Shown here one piece after another: positions 32,081-39,958 of a stretch of 64,000 nucleotides of DNA. The translations under genes were made by a program, and so were the position numbers. Origin of the DNA: Anaerolineae bacterium (GTDB lineage Bacteria; Chloroflexota; Anaerolineae; Aggregatilineales; Phototrophicaceae). The notes below the pieces were generated by a model, which did not search any database, was not told where the DNA came from, and saw only the letters and a list, made by a program, of their open reading frames with translations. Each line of letters begins with the position of its first letter. Within the stretch, counting starts at the first letter, position 1. The stretch lies in NCBI GenBank assembly GCA_020849765.1, contig JADLAY010000010.1, positions 23,692-87,691 of the forward strand, written 5' to 3'.

Positions 32081-32626
32081 CTAGTATCTCCTGCGGTAGA
32101 CAAGCATGGCCGTGACGATGCCGGACGCGAACATACCGGCGATGAAGAGGAAGGCCGCAGGTGCGAGCAGCATCCCGCCGGAGATCGCCAGGCCGCTGGT
32201 GCAGCCCCCGGCGATGCCCGCTGCGTATTCGAGGATGATGGCGCCGACAAACGCGACGGCCCAGCGCTTCCACGTCTGCCGCCCGAAGATCTGTTTCCAC
32301 TGCTCATCACTGTTGGCGGCGTCTCTCTTGCCCCATTTCAGGGTGCCGCTGGTGGCCGCGCCGAGCATGCCACCAAAGAAGATGCCGACCAGCAGGATCA
32401 CGCCCCAGCTGATTTCCGGCGGCATGATGAAGTTGAAGTACATGTTGTTGAACACGTCAGGCGCAATCGCTTTGCCGATGATCCCGACTACGTTCTCGAA
32501 CGCGCCGGAGGCACCGAGCAGGCTATCGCTCAACCAGACCGCCATCACACCTACGATCCCAAGGAGAATGCCCGCTACGTAGGGCGACCATTCATCTCGG
32601 CGAATATACGCAATTATGGAGCTCAT
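32081..32626 (-). CDS. YeeE/YedE family sulphur-compound transporter, half 1
   Basis: A 181-residue membrane protein with four to five helices and the motif AGGCTSGLAISGG near residues 135-150, carrying the family's first conserved cysteine. It probably pairs with the second half encoded two bases downstream to make one sulphur-compound channel. Its start overlaps the stop of the three-haem cytochrome gene by four bases (ATGA), showing translational coupling. Confidence 0.86.
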   Translation of the reverse strand: MSSIIAYIRRDEWSPYVAGILLGIVGVMAVWLSDSLLGASGAFENVVGIIGKAIAPDVFNNMYFNFIMPPEISWGVILLVGIFFGGMLGAATSGTLKWGKRDAANSDEQWKQIFGRQTWKRWAVAFVGAIILEYAAGIAGGCTSGLAISGGMLLAPAAFLFIAGMFASGIVTAMLVYRRRY

Positions 32627-33510
32627 GATGCCGTGTCCTCCGGGTTTTCATCCGCGCCAAGCGAATTGATCAAGCCAACGACCGACTCCGTCTTTTTCGG
32701 GTTCTGCACGAGCTTCTTCAGGGCGTTGCGCGTCTCGACTTTGAGGCGAGCGAGCGCCGGGAGCATCTCGACCACGTCTTCGGGATAGCTGGTGCCATCG
32801 ACCTGGGCAACCGTGCTGGCTGCCAGCCGCAGACGCACCTCGTTGAAGAGGATGAAGCCACCACCACCGACCACAATCAGGCCGATCAAGCCGACCAGGA
32901 TGATGTTGCCGACGTTGACCGGGCGTTGGCCGAGCACGATTTCGTTGTAGCGCTGGGTGTAGTCGACCAGATTGGGATCGTCGACCGCCAGCTCGTTGTC
33001 TGCCGGGACATCGAAGGCGACCTGCACGGTGTCCGCTTCGCTTGGGGCGGGTTGTTGCGCCGTATCCGCTACCGGAGCAGACGGAGCAGATGGAGATGAC
33101 GGTGCGGACGAACCACCCGAAGATCCACCGCCCATGCCGTACTCGACGTTGAGAGTCGTCGCGTAGACCTTGGCGCGATCCTCGAGATCGCCCGGATGGC
33201 ACTGCACGCACGAGGCTTCCACGTCAGACAGCGGCGGCACCATGCCCGTATGAGCACCGGTTTCGTCGGTCGCCTGCGGATTGCCCGCGTGGCACATGTA
33301 GCAGAAATCGCCAAACGCGTGGGAAACATGCCAGCCTGTGCCGTCGTTGTTGACCGGGTCATTGCCCTGCACTTCGTGGCAGTTCTTACAGGAAGACGCT
33401 TGCGAGCCGCATTGAGCGTCGGCAGGTTGTGCCATCAAGAGCAGCAACCCGAAGCTCAACATAATCAGCCCGCTGGTTTGCAAAAAGAACACTAGTTTTC
33501 TGTGGCGCAT
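32623..33510 (-). CDS. Membrane-anchored three-haem cytochrome c
   Basis: A 295-residue exported protein. The signal helix (about 8-30) ends in QPADAQC. Three haem sites follow: CKNCH, CYMCH and CVQCH. Then comes a Gly/Ser/Pro/Ala-rich linker (about 130-165) and a second helix (VGNIILVGLIGLIVVGGGGFILF, about residues 205-227). The cytoplasmic tail of about 65 residues is charged and has no motif I recognise. It may pass electrons to or from the Phs/Psr-like enzyme of the same operon. The ATG at 33510 has GAGGAG six bases upstream. Confidence 0.82.
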   Translation of the reverse strand: MRHRKLVFFLQTSGLIMLSFGLLLLMAQPADAQCGSQASSCKNCHEVQGNDPVNNDGTGWHVSHAFGDFCYMCHAGNPQATDETGAHTGMVPPLSDVEASCVQCHPGDLEDRAKVYATTLNVEYGMGGGSSGGSSAPSSPSAPSAPVADTAQQPAPSEADTVQVAFDVPADNELAVDDPNLVDYTQRYNEIVLGQRPVNVGNIILVGLIGLIVVGGGGFILFNEVRLRLAASTVAQVDGTSYPEDVVEMLPALARLKVETRNALKKLVQNPKKTESVVGLINSLGADENPEDTAS

Positions 33511-33552
33511 ACCTTGCTCCTCGAAGAGACGTGCGGTGACGCTCACCGCAGC

Positions 33553-33888
33553 CTAAGAGTCAATGTCCTCGATCGAATCATCGCGATTTGCACTCAAATC
33601 GCGCTGTAGCCCTCTCAAAATGTCGAGCGCCTGGATCAAGCGCGGATCGGCTAGCTGGTACTGAACGACCGTCGCCTGACGCACAGCCGCAACCAGGCCG
33701 AGTTCGCGCAGAACTTTCAAATGGCGCGAGGCGGCCGAGTGCGTAAGGTTCAGTTCCTGCGCCAGCTCACCCACGTTACGCGGTTGTTCATCCAGAGCAT
33801 AAAGAATCAGAATGCGGGTGGGATCGGTGAAGGCAGCGCATAACTCGGCATGCATCTGCGCGGTTTCGTGCATGAAGGCGGTCTGCAT
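33553..33888 (-). CDS. ArsR-family regulator with a single cysteine, first gene of the molybdoenzyme operon
   Basis: A 111-residue winged-helix repressor (HTH_5). It contains TDPTRILILYALDEQPRNV, the recognition region THSAASRHLKVLRELGLV and a beta wing around VAAVRQATVVQYQL. It has no ELCVCDL metal site, so it is not a classical arsenic or cadmium sensor. Its only cysteine is C17 (AELCAAF). The divergent regulator at 34170 has its only cysteine at exactly the same position, suggesting thiol or sulphane sensing. It ends 42 bases before the three-haem cytochrome start and is probably co-transcribed with it and autoregulated. Confidence 0.88.
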   Translation of the reverse strand: MQTAFMHETAQMHAELCAAFTDPTRILILYALDEQPRNVGELAQELNLTHSAASRHLKVLRELGLVAAVRQATVVQYQLADPRLIQALDILRGLQRDLSANRDDSIEDIDS

Positions 33889-34169
33889 CGGTCGTTAACC
33901 CCTTCCTTCGATCAGCATGAACGGATGCCTTTGCTTCCTTATGCGAAAAAACGCATACACGAACACCTGATAGCGTAGCGCTCCATCAATGTGACCTGAT
34001 AGTTGGTGGCGTCATGGTTCTTATGTGCAATTTGTCACAATTTGGCTGCGGCGCGCCGACCGACGGCTGGATATGACAAAAAGCACAAGGATGTGGGGCA
34101 GATGCTCACTGTCTGCGCAGGATCACCTATTCGATAATGAGCATAAGCGAACAGGGGGAGTAGCAACGC
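33889..34169. promoter_or_regulatory. Divergent operator region between two ArsR genes
   Basis: A 281-base gap with several repeats. These are a palindrome TATGCG-N6-CGCATA (33940-33957), two direct copies of ACCTGATAG 29 bases apart (33965-33973 and 33994-34002), and TGTGC-N6-TCACA (34024-34039), one mismatch from a Crp-type site. The plus-strand regulator has GGGGGAG eight bases before its ATG. The layout fits shared, mutual control of the two operons. I do not see a clear -10/-35 pair for either direction. Confidence 0.55.
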
Positions 34170-34538
34170 ATGGATGAGAAGCTCGTCACCGAAATCTACC
34201 TGCTGCATGAGCAGGTTTGCAGCGCACTTGGAAACCCGCACCGGTTGCTGATCCTGTATGCGCTGCACGAGCAGCCCCGCTATGTGACCGACCTGGCCGA
34301 GGTGCTGGACATCCCGCAGTCGTCGGTTTCGCGGCACTTGAAGGTTCTGCGCGATCGCGGCCTGGTCGTGACCCGGCGTGAAGGCCCGGCGGTCTACTAT
34401 GCGCTCGGCGATACACGCGTGATTGACGCGCTCGAACTGCTGCGTGAGATGCTCTACGACCGCATCCACAAGCAGGTGCAAATTACGGATGGGCAGTACC
34501 GCGGGAAGCGCCGCGCCAGAGCCGCGGAAATGCCGTAG
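34170..34538 (+). CDS. ArsR-family regulator with a single cysteine, divergent paralogue
   Basis: A 122-residue winged-helix regulator similar to the one encoded at 33553, with the matching segments GNPHRLLILYALHEQPRYV and QSSVSRHLKVLRDRGLVV. Its sole cysteine is C17 (EQVCSAL), as in the paralogue. The C-terminal tail is basic (YRGKRRARAAE). It heads a plus-strand operon with a nine-haem cytochrome, a Rieske protein and an FmdE-family protein. It lacks the classical ArsR metal-binding motif. Confidence 0.88.
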   Translation: MDEKLVTEIYLLHEQVCSALGNPHRLLILYALHEQPRYVTDLAEVLDIPQSSVSRHLKVLRDRGLVVTRREGPAVYYALGDTRVIDALELLREMLYDRIHKQVQITDGQYRGKRRARAAEMP

Positions 34539-34594
34539 GCGCCCCTGCGTCGAACGCCGAACTTCAACGTCGATGTGAACAGCCGAATTGCCAG

Positions 34595-35875
34595 ATGATG
34601 TTTTCGTCCCTGAATTCCACGACTCGTATCAAGACAGTCGGCGTGCTGCTCGTCGCAGGGCTTGGGCTGGTGCTGATGGGCATCACGCTCCTGCACGCCA
34701 TCCAGCAGCCGACCGTCATCACGATCAAGCCGACGCTGACCGGCGAAACCGAGCGCTGTTTGACCTGCCACAACGGCATCGAAGCGATCAGCGCTTCGCA
34801 CACGATCGAGGACTTCGGCTGCGTCTCGTGTCACGGTGGCGACCGGCTCGCGCTGGACGCCGACAGCGCTCACACCGGTATGGTGCGCAACCCGACCGCG
34901 CTGGATACGGCCCAGCAATATTGCGGTGACTGCCATGGGGCGCAGGTATTGACGATCCAGCGCAGCATCATGACCACCTATGCGGGCGCCATCGCCTTGA
35001 TCCGGCGTGCGTTTGGCTTGCAGGCGGATAGCACCGCCGCGTACGCCGTCGCGCCCATTGATCATTTGCAGGCTTTTGCTCCTACCGAGAGCGATGGGCA
35101 GGCCGTCCATACGTTTGCCGAGAACTGCCTCATCTGTCACATCGACGGGGAAGGGCTGTCCGCCGACTACTTCTATCGCAGCACTGGCTGCGCGACCTGC
35201 CACGTCCTCTACGCGGACGATGGGCTATACGCGGGGAATGATCCGACGATTTCGCGGACGGAAGCGGGACATGCCCAGACGCATCAATTCACGACGGCGA
35301 TCCCGTACACGCAGTGTAATCACTGTCATAACCGCGGCAATTACGACCTGCGCACGATGACCTTCGTGCCGCGCGACGACATGCCCGCTGAGCTGCCGTC
35401 ACCCGCCGAACAACGCGTCCACGATTATTACCAGCCGATCAGCCAGTTCACGCGCTGTGAATGGGAACTGGATTGCATCGATTGTCACACCTCGCACGAG
35501 ATCATGGGCGACGCGGTTATTTACAACGATCGCTCGGCGGCGCGTTACGTCGAATGCCAGACCTGCCATGGCACGCTCGATACGCTGCCGCTTGAGGGCA
35601 TCGTGTCGTCGCCGGATGATGTCGCGATGACGCGCGCCAATCTCAATCCCCATGTCGACCTGTCTGTCGGGGATGCCATTCTCGTCACTGAGCGCGGCGA
35701 ACCGCTGTATAACATCCGCCGCATCGACGGTGAATGGGTGCTAACGGGCAAGGCGACCGGCGAAACCTACTCCGTCCCGATGGTGCAGGGATCGACCTGC
35801 CAGCAAGACCCGAACGAGCAATCGAGCGCGGCCTGCCACGAGTGCCACACCTACGACCGGAGCACCAGCCCATGA
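34595..35875 (+). CDS. Membrane-anchored nine-haem cytochrome c (second)
   Basis: A 426-residue exported protein with an N-terminal helix (about 12-33) and no obvious cleavage site, so probably anchored. Nine CxxCH sites are present: CLTCH, CVSCH, CGDCH, CLICH, CATCH, CNHCH, CIDCH, CQTCH and CHECH. It is not obviously a copy of the nine-haem protein at 9100, having no Ala/Pro linker and no C-terminal helix. Parts resemble tetrathionate reductase or hydroxylamine-oxidoreductase-like multihaem folds, but I cannot assign it. Its stop overlaps the Rieske start (ATGA). The ribosome site is weak, and a second ATG follows immediately at 34598. Confidence 0.87.
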   Translation: MMFSSLNSTTRIKTVGVLLVAGLGLVLMGITLLHAIQQPTVITIKPTLTGETERCLTCHNGIEAISASHTIEDFGCVSCHGGDRLALDADSAHTGMVRNPTALDTAQQYCGDCHGAQVLTIQRSIMTTYAGAIALIRRAFGLQADSTAAYAVAPIDHLQAFAPTESDGQAVHTFAENCLICHIDGEGLSADYFYRSTGCATCHVLYADDGLYAGNDPTISRTEAGHAQTHQFTTAIPYTQCNHCHNRGNYDLRTMTFVPRDDMPAELPSPAEQRVHDYYQPISQFTRCEWELDCIDCHTSHEIMGDAVIYNDRSAARYVECQTCHGTLDTLPLEGIVSSPDDVAMTRANLNPHVDLSVGDAILVTERGEPLYNIRRIDGEWVLTGKATGETYSVPMVQGSTCQQDPNEQSSAACHECHTYDRSTSP

Positions 35876-36291
35876 ATCGCCGTGAGTTCTTGCAGCAGTT
35901 GACCGATCCGATTCGTGAGGAGATGAGCGCCCCCATCGACCCGGCGCTGATCGAGCTGCCGTACACCAGCGTGCCGACCGCCGGATCGCCACGGCAGTAT
36001 CCGCGCGGCGCGCGTGTGCTGGTCGAAGATGTGCAGGCGTGGTTATGCCGCGATGATGGCGGTTTCTACGCCATCGACGCCCGCTGCCCGCATCTCGGCT
36101 GCCTCGTCCGTCCGACGCAGACGGGCTTCGTCTGCCCGTGCCATAAGAGCCGTTTTGACGCCGCGGGCGAACGCAAGTCCGGCAGTGCCCAGCGCGGCCT
36201 ACGCAGCCTGTACGTCGATCTCGATGCAGACGGCCACCTCGTCATTTCCCGTGAGCGCACGGTCGATCCGCGTGAGCGTTTGATGGCTTGA
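35872..36291 (+). CDS. Rieske [2Fe-2S] protein, probably cytoplasmic
   Basis: A 139-residue protein with both Rieske cluster boxes: CPHLGC and, 15 residues on, CPCHKS. The two Cys and two His would bind [2Fe-2S]. The N-terminus NRREFLQQL looks like the start of a Tat signal, but no hydrophobic segment follows, so it appears unable to cross or insert into the membrane. It may be a relic of an exported Rieske subunit or a soluble ferredoxin-like carrier. A longer frame from 35734 only retraces the cytochrome gene in another frame. The start overlaps the cytochrome stop by four bases. Confidence 0.85.
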   Translation: MNRREFLQQLTDPIREEMSAPIDPALIELPYTSVPTAGSPRQYPRGARVLVEDVQAWLCRDDGGFYAIDARCPHLGCLVRPTQTGFVCPCHKSRFDAAGERKSGSAQRGLRSLYVDLDADGHLVISRERTVDPRERLMA

Positions 36292-36308
36292 CCAGACCGG
36301 AGCCTGCG

Positions 36309-36941
36309 ATGTCTGACCTCTCGACTTTCCTTGAACGCCTGGCGGGGCTGCATGACCATATTTGTCCGCGCCAGATCCTTGGGCTGCGTATGGGTATGGC
36401 CGCGGGCAAGCTGCTCAGCCTGGATCTACCTCAGCATGACAAGCGCCTGTTCACGTTCGTGGAAACCGATGGCTGTTTTGCCGATGGCGTGATGGTGGCA
36501 ACCGGCTGTGCGCTGGGGCACCGGACGATGCGGCTGATCGACTACGGCAAGGTCGCGGCCACGGTCATCGACACCGAGACGAAACGCGCGATCCGAATCG
36601 CGCCGCACCCGCTGGCACGTACGCGCGCTGCGGATTACGCGCCCCAGGCGCAGAGTCGTTGGCATGCGCAGTTGGCCGCCTATCAAGTCATGCCCACCGA
36701 CGAGTTGTTCCTGGCTCACGAGGTCACACTGACCCTGTCGCTCGAAGCGATCATCAGCCGGCCCGGCCAGCGTGTCCACTGCGCGCGCTGCGGCGAGGAG
36801 ATCCTCAACGCGCGCGAGATCATGGTCGACGGCCAGCCGCACTGCAAGAGCTGCGCCGAGCCAGGCTATTGGTCGGCGGGTGGGGCGCTCAGCCTGGGTA
36901 CTGACGATCATGCCGCGGCCAACCGTATCCAGTCAAGCTAA
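36309..36941 (+). CDS. FmdE-family protein with C-terminal zinc-ribbon-like motif
   Basis: A 210-residue protein. Residues about 10-130 match the FmdE domain pattern: LHDHICPRQILGLRMG, then ETDGCFADGVMVATGCALGHRT. The C-terminal CARCGEEI and CKSCAEPGY make a treble-clef or zinc-ribbon-like pair. FmdE proteins occur beside formylmethanofuran dehydrogenase and, more widely, beside molybdenum or tungsten enzymes and metal-uptake genes; their reaction is not established. Here it is the last gene of the operon with the Rieske and nine-haem proteins, and opposite the molybdoenzyme operon, so a role in Mo-cofactor or electron handling is possible. The ATG at 36309 has GGAG seven bases upstream. Confidence 0.82.
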   Translation: MSDLSTFLERLAGLHDHICPRQILGLRMGMAAGKLLSLDLPQHDKRLFTFVETDGCFADGVMVATGCALGHRTMRLIDYGKVAATVIDTETKRAIRIAPHPLARTRAADYAPQAQSRWHAQLAAYQVMPTDELFLAHEVTLTLSLEAIISRPGQRVHCARCGEEILNAREIMVDGQPHCKSCAEPGYWSAGGALSLGTDDHAAANRIQSS

Positions 36942-36969
36942 CTTACGCTCGTAACCTTTTCCACCCAAA

Positions 36970-37007
36970 TTGACAGACCATTAACAGATCGTATAATCGT
37001 ATACGAT
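36970..37007 (+). promoter_or_regulatory. Consensus promoter with overlapping palindrome before the ThDP enzyme gene
   Basis: TTGACA (36970-36975), a 16-base spacer and TATAAT (36992-36997) make a near-perfect sigma70 promoter. The perfect 12-base palindrome ATCGTATACGAT (36996-37007) overlaps the end of the -10, and the octamer ATCGTATA is repeated directly at 36988-36995 and 36996-37003. A repressor bound here would block the start site. Confidence 0.72.
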
Positions 37008-37060
37008 CCTGGCAGGTCAGCCCGCCGCCCATGACCACATCCACATAACTGAGGCGTACA

Positions 37061-38659
37061 ATGCTCACTATTGCCCAAGTCCTGGCACGGCAGCTCTATG
37101 ACGAAGGTGTGCGCACGGCGTTCGGCCTGCCCGGCGGTGAAATCGTCGAAGTCGTCGAAGCGCTGCGCCAGGTGGGCATCGATTTCGTCCTGGTCAGAAA
37201 CGAGAGCAGCGCCGTCTACATGGCGGATGTTGCAGCGCGCTTGACCGGCAACATCGGAGTCGCGGTCACTACGTTGGGTCCGGGGGCCGCCAACGCCTAT
37301 GCGGGTCTGGCGCACGCTTATCTGGATCGCTCACCCGTCCTGCTCATCACGGCCCAGACCGATCCGCAGCGTGTGGGCACACATACACATCAGGTGCTGG
37401 ATCTGCAAGCATGTTTCCAGCCCGTGACCAAATTCACGGCGGAACTTGAGGTCGCATCCGCACAGGAAACCATCGACTACGCTTTGTCGCGGCTCAAAGC
37501 CGGGCGGCCTGGGCCCTCCCATCTCGGCCTGTGCAGCCGCGTGGCAAACAGCGCGATACCCATCGTCGATCGCAAGCGCCGGGCGCCACGAGATGCCGAT
37601 CTGGCAGCGCATGCGACCGCCATTCAAGACATCCTCAACAGGAGTCTGCGTCCCGTGATCGTGGTCGGTCTTGGTCTGGAGCCGGAGCGGCCTTATCGCG
37701 AGGTTCAGGCTTTGGCAGAGGCATTGGGGGCGCCTGTCATCGACACGCCGAAGGCCAAGGGCGCGCTTCCAGCCAATCACCCGCTCCTCGCCGGGACGAT
37801 TGGGCTGACGACGACCGATCCCGCATATACGATTCTCGACCGCGCGGACTGCATCATCGCGGTCGGGTTTGATGTGGTCGAACTGGTCAAGCCCTGGTCG
37901 CAAGCTGCGCCGCTGATCTGGATTGCGCCGTGGGAGAACGCCGATCCACATCTTCCGGCTGCCCATGAGTACGTGGGCGACATCGGTGCGTTACTCCGCG
38001 TCCTGGCGGAAACAGTCAAGCCTCGTCACGATCTCGAATGGGGCATGTCGACGGTCATCGACCATCGGGATAGATTGGCCGCACAAGCGCAGCCGCATGC
38101 CGCCGCCGGGCATGTTTCGCCACAGGAAGCCCTGAAGGCCATTCGGAAGCACACGCCGGATGACATCATCATCACAACCGATGTGGGGTCACATAAGATC
38201 TTCACAGCGCTAAGCTGGCCAGCACAAACGCCCAATCGTTACTTCGTCTCTAATGGTCTGTCGGCGATGGGCTTTGGCGTCCCGGCGGCCATCGCTGCGG
38301 CCTACGTGACTCGGCAGCCGGCCCTCTGCATCACGGGCGATGCCGGGTTGGGCATGGTGATCGGGGAGCTGTCGCTGGCGGTGGAATATGATTTGCCGGT
38401 CATCGTCGTCGTCATGAACGACAGCGCGCTCGATCTGATCCGCACCGCGCAGCAGCGGCGGAACCTGCCCGTTTACGGCACGACCTTCACCAACCCCAGC
38501 TACGCGTCGATTGCTGACGCCTACGGGATGGCCTATCACCATGTCGAGAGCGTGGCAGCCTGCGAGGCGGCGATACAATCGGCGCTCCTGGAGCCGAAGC
38601 CATGCCTGATTGACGTCCAGATCGATCCATCGGGCTATCCGACGGCGGTAAAGACATAA
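37061..38659 (+). CDS. Thiamine-diphosphate enzyme, acetolactate-synthase-like
   Basis: A 532-residue enzyme with the three-domain ThDP decarboxylase fold. The N-terminal pyrimidine domain has FGLPGGEIVEV and catalytic Glu in VRNESSAVYMAD (about residue 49). There is a central domain (VIVVGLGLEPERP), and the C-terminal cofactor motif runs GDAGLGMVIGEL ... VVMNDSALDLI (Mg-binding Asp and Asn). No acetolactate synthase small subunit or isoleucine/valine genes are nearby, so a catabolic role such as sulphopyruvate, phosphonopyruvate or benzoylformate-type decarboxylation, or a catabolic acetolactate synthase, is as likely. It has its own regulated promoter. Confidence 0.85.
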   Translation: MLTIAQVLARQLYDEGVRTAFGLPGGEIVEVVEALRQVGIDFVLVRNESSAVYMADVAARLTGNIGVAVTTLGPGAANAYAGLAHAYLDRSPVLLITAQTDPQRVGTHTHQVLDLQACFQPVTKFTAELEVASAQETIDYALSRLKAGRPGPSHLGLCSRVANSAIPIVDRKRRAPRDADLAAHATAIQDILNRSLRPVIVVGLGLEPERPYREVQALAEALGAPVIDTPKAKGALPANHPLLAGTIGLTTTDPAYTILDRADCIIAVGFDVVELVKPWSQAAPLIWIAPWENADPHLPAAHEYVGDIGALLRVLAETVKPRHDLEWGMSTVIDHRDRLAAQAQPHAAAGHVSPQEALKAIRKHTPDDIIITTDVGSHKIFTALSWPAQTPNRYFVSNGLSAMGFGVPAAIAAAYVTRQPALCITGDAGLGMVIGELSLAVEYDLPVIVVVMNDSALDLIRTAQQRRNLPVYGTTFTNPSYASIADAYGMAYHHVESVAACEAAIQSALLEPKPCLIDVQIDPSGYPTAVKT

Positions 38660-38811
38660 GCACCACGCACGTAAGTTGCACCCATCGTGGCAGAACCCTG
38701 CCGCCCGCCGAAACCGCTGGCCGATTGGACGTAACTCGACCCCCGTCGGCTGCCGATCGTGCTAGTATTGACGCCATCGTTATTCTCAGCGGCTGTAGCC
38801 CAGGAGGCTCA

Positions 38812-39867
38812 GTGGACGTACAACACTATGGAACGACGGCAGATGGACAGGCCATTGATGAGTACATTCTGACCAATGCCAATGGCGTCGAAGTGCGGAT
38901 CATCACATACGGTGGCATCATCACGTCGGTCAAGGTGCCAGACCGCGATGGGGTGATGGCAAACATCAACCTCGGCTTCAATAATCTCGCGGACTATGAG
39001 ACGAAAAGCCCTTATTTCGGCTGCATTACGGGGCGCTATGCCAATCGCATTGCGAACGCCACTTTTATGCTTGACGGCACCCGATATACGCTTGCCGCCA
39101 ATGATGGCGTGAATTCCCTTCATGGGGGTGCCGTCGGCTTTAATAAGCGCGTTTGGAAAGCAGAAGCGATCGAGGCCGAGGGGGAAGCTGGCGTTTCACT
39201 GCATTATCTCAGCCCGGACGGCGAGGAAGGCTATCCTGGCAACCTCGACGTGACTGTCGTCTACACCCTGACTGATGACAACGCCCTGCGTATTGATTAC
39301 ACGGCCACGACCGATGCACCGACCGTCGTCAACCTGACGAATCACAGCTACTGGAATCTCGGCGGCGAGGGCTCAGGGACGATATATGATTACATCGTTT
39401 GGCTCAACGCCGATCGTTATACTCCTGTCGACGCCACACTGATCCCCACCGGGGAACTGGCGCCGGTCGAAGGGACGCCGTTCGACTTCCGCATACCCAA
39501 AGCGATTTATCCGGGCCAGCGCTCCTCGTTCGAGCAAATCGTTCGCGCGCGAGGATACGATCACAACTTCGTGCTGAATCGCGATGACATGACGTCGATG
39601 ATCCTTGCGGCACGGATTTACGACCCGGCATGTGGGCGCTTCCTCGAAGTCTGGACGGATCAGCCTGGACTCCAGTTCTATGCCGGGAATTTCCTCAATG
39701 GCACGCTGGTTGGGGCCAGTGGGCGTCTCTACCGGCAGAGTGATGCGTTTGCGGTCGAAACGCAGCACTACCCGGACTCGCTGAATCAGCCCAACTTCCC
39801 TTCCACAGTGCTGAGGCCGGGAGAAACTTACCAGACCAGCACAATCTACAAGTTCGGGGCCGCCTAA
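38812..39867 (+). CDS. galM: Aldose 1-epimerase (mutarotase)
   Basis: A 351-residue enzyme interconverting alpha and beta anomers of aldoses. Catalytic elements are visible: His in NSLHGGAVGFNKRVW, the second His in NLTNHSYWNLGG, and the general-base Glu region near the C-terminus (AVETQHYPDSLNQPNFP). The start is GTG 38812 with AGGAGG four bases upstream, which gives the normal family length; a longer frame lacks a ribosome site. It follows the ThDP enzyme by 152 bases and converges on livF at a strong hairpin. It is most likely soluble, since no signal peptide is present. Confidence 0.92.
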   Translation: MDVQHYGTTADGQAIDEYILTNANGVEVRIITYGGIITSVKVPDRDGVMANINLGFNNLADYETKSPYFGCITGRYANRIANATFMLDGTRYTLAANDGVNSLHGGAVGFNKRVWKAEAIEAEGEAGVSLHYLSPDGEEGYPGNLDVTVVYTLTDDNALRIDYTATTDAPTVVNLTNHSYWNLGGEGSGTIYDYIVWLNADRYTPVDATLIPTGELAPVEGTPFDFRIPKAIYPGQRSSFEQIVRARGYDHNFVLNRDDMTSMILAARIYDPACGRFLEVWTDQPGLQFYAGNFLNGTLVGASGRLYRQSDAFAVETQHYPDSLNQPNFPSTVLRPGETYQTSTIYKFGAA

Positions 39868-39880
39868 CCGAGAGACACCG

Positions 39881-39906
39881 AGTGGGGGCAGACACCTGCC
39901 CCCACT
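39881..39906. terminator. Bidirectional hairpin between galM and livF
   Basis: AGTGGGGGCAG and CTGCCCCCACT form a perfect 11-base stem with a 4-base loop between convergent genes. No long T tract follows on either side, but position and stem strength support a terminator function in both directions. Confidence 0.65.
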
Positions 39907-39958
39907 GTCACTATCGATCTCTTGTGAGCAATCGCCACGCACCACCGCTTTCGACTCA

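Noticed and set aside
35734..35871. N-terminal extension of the Rieske protein
   Set aside because: It overlaps the cytochrome gene in another frame, lacks a ribosome site and adds no signal peptide. The ATG at 35872 with ATGA overlap is better.
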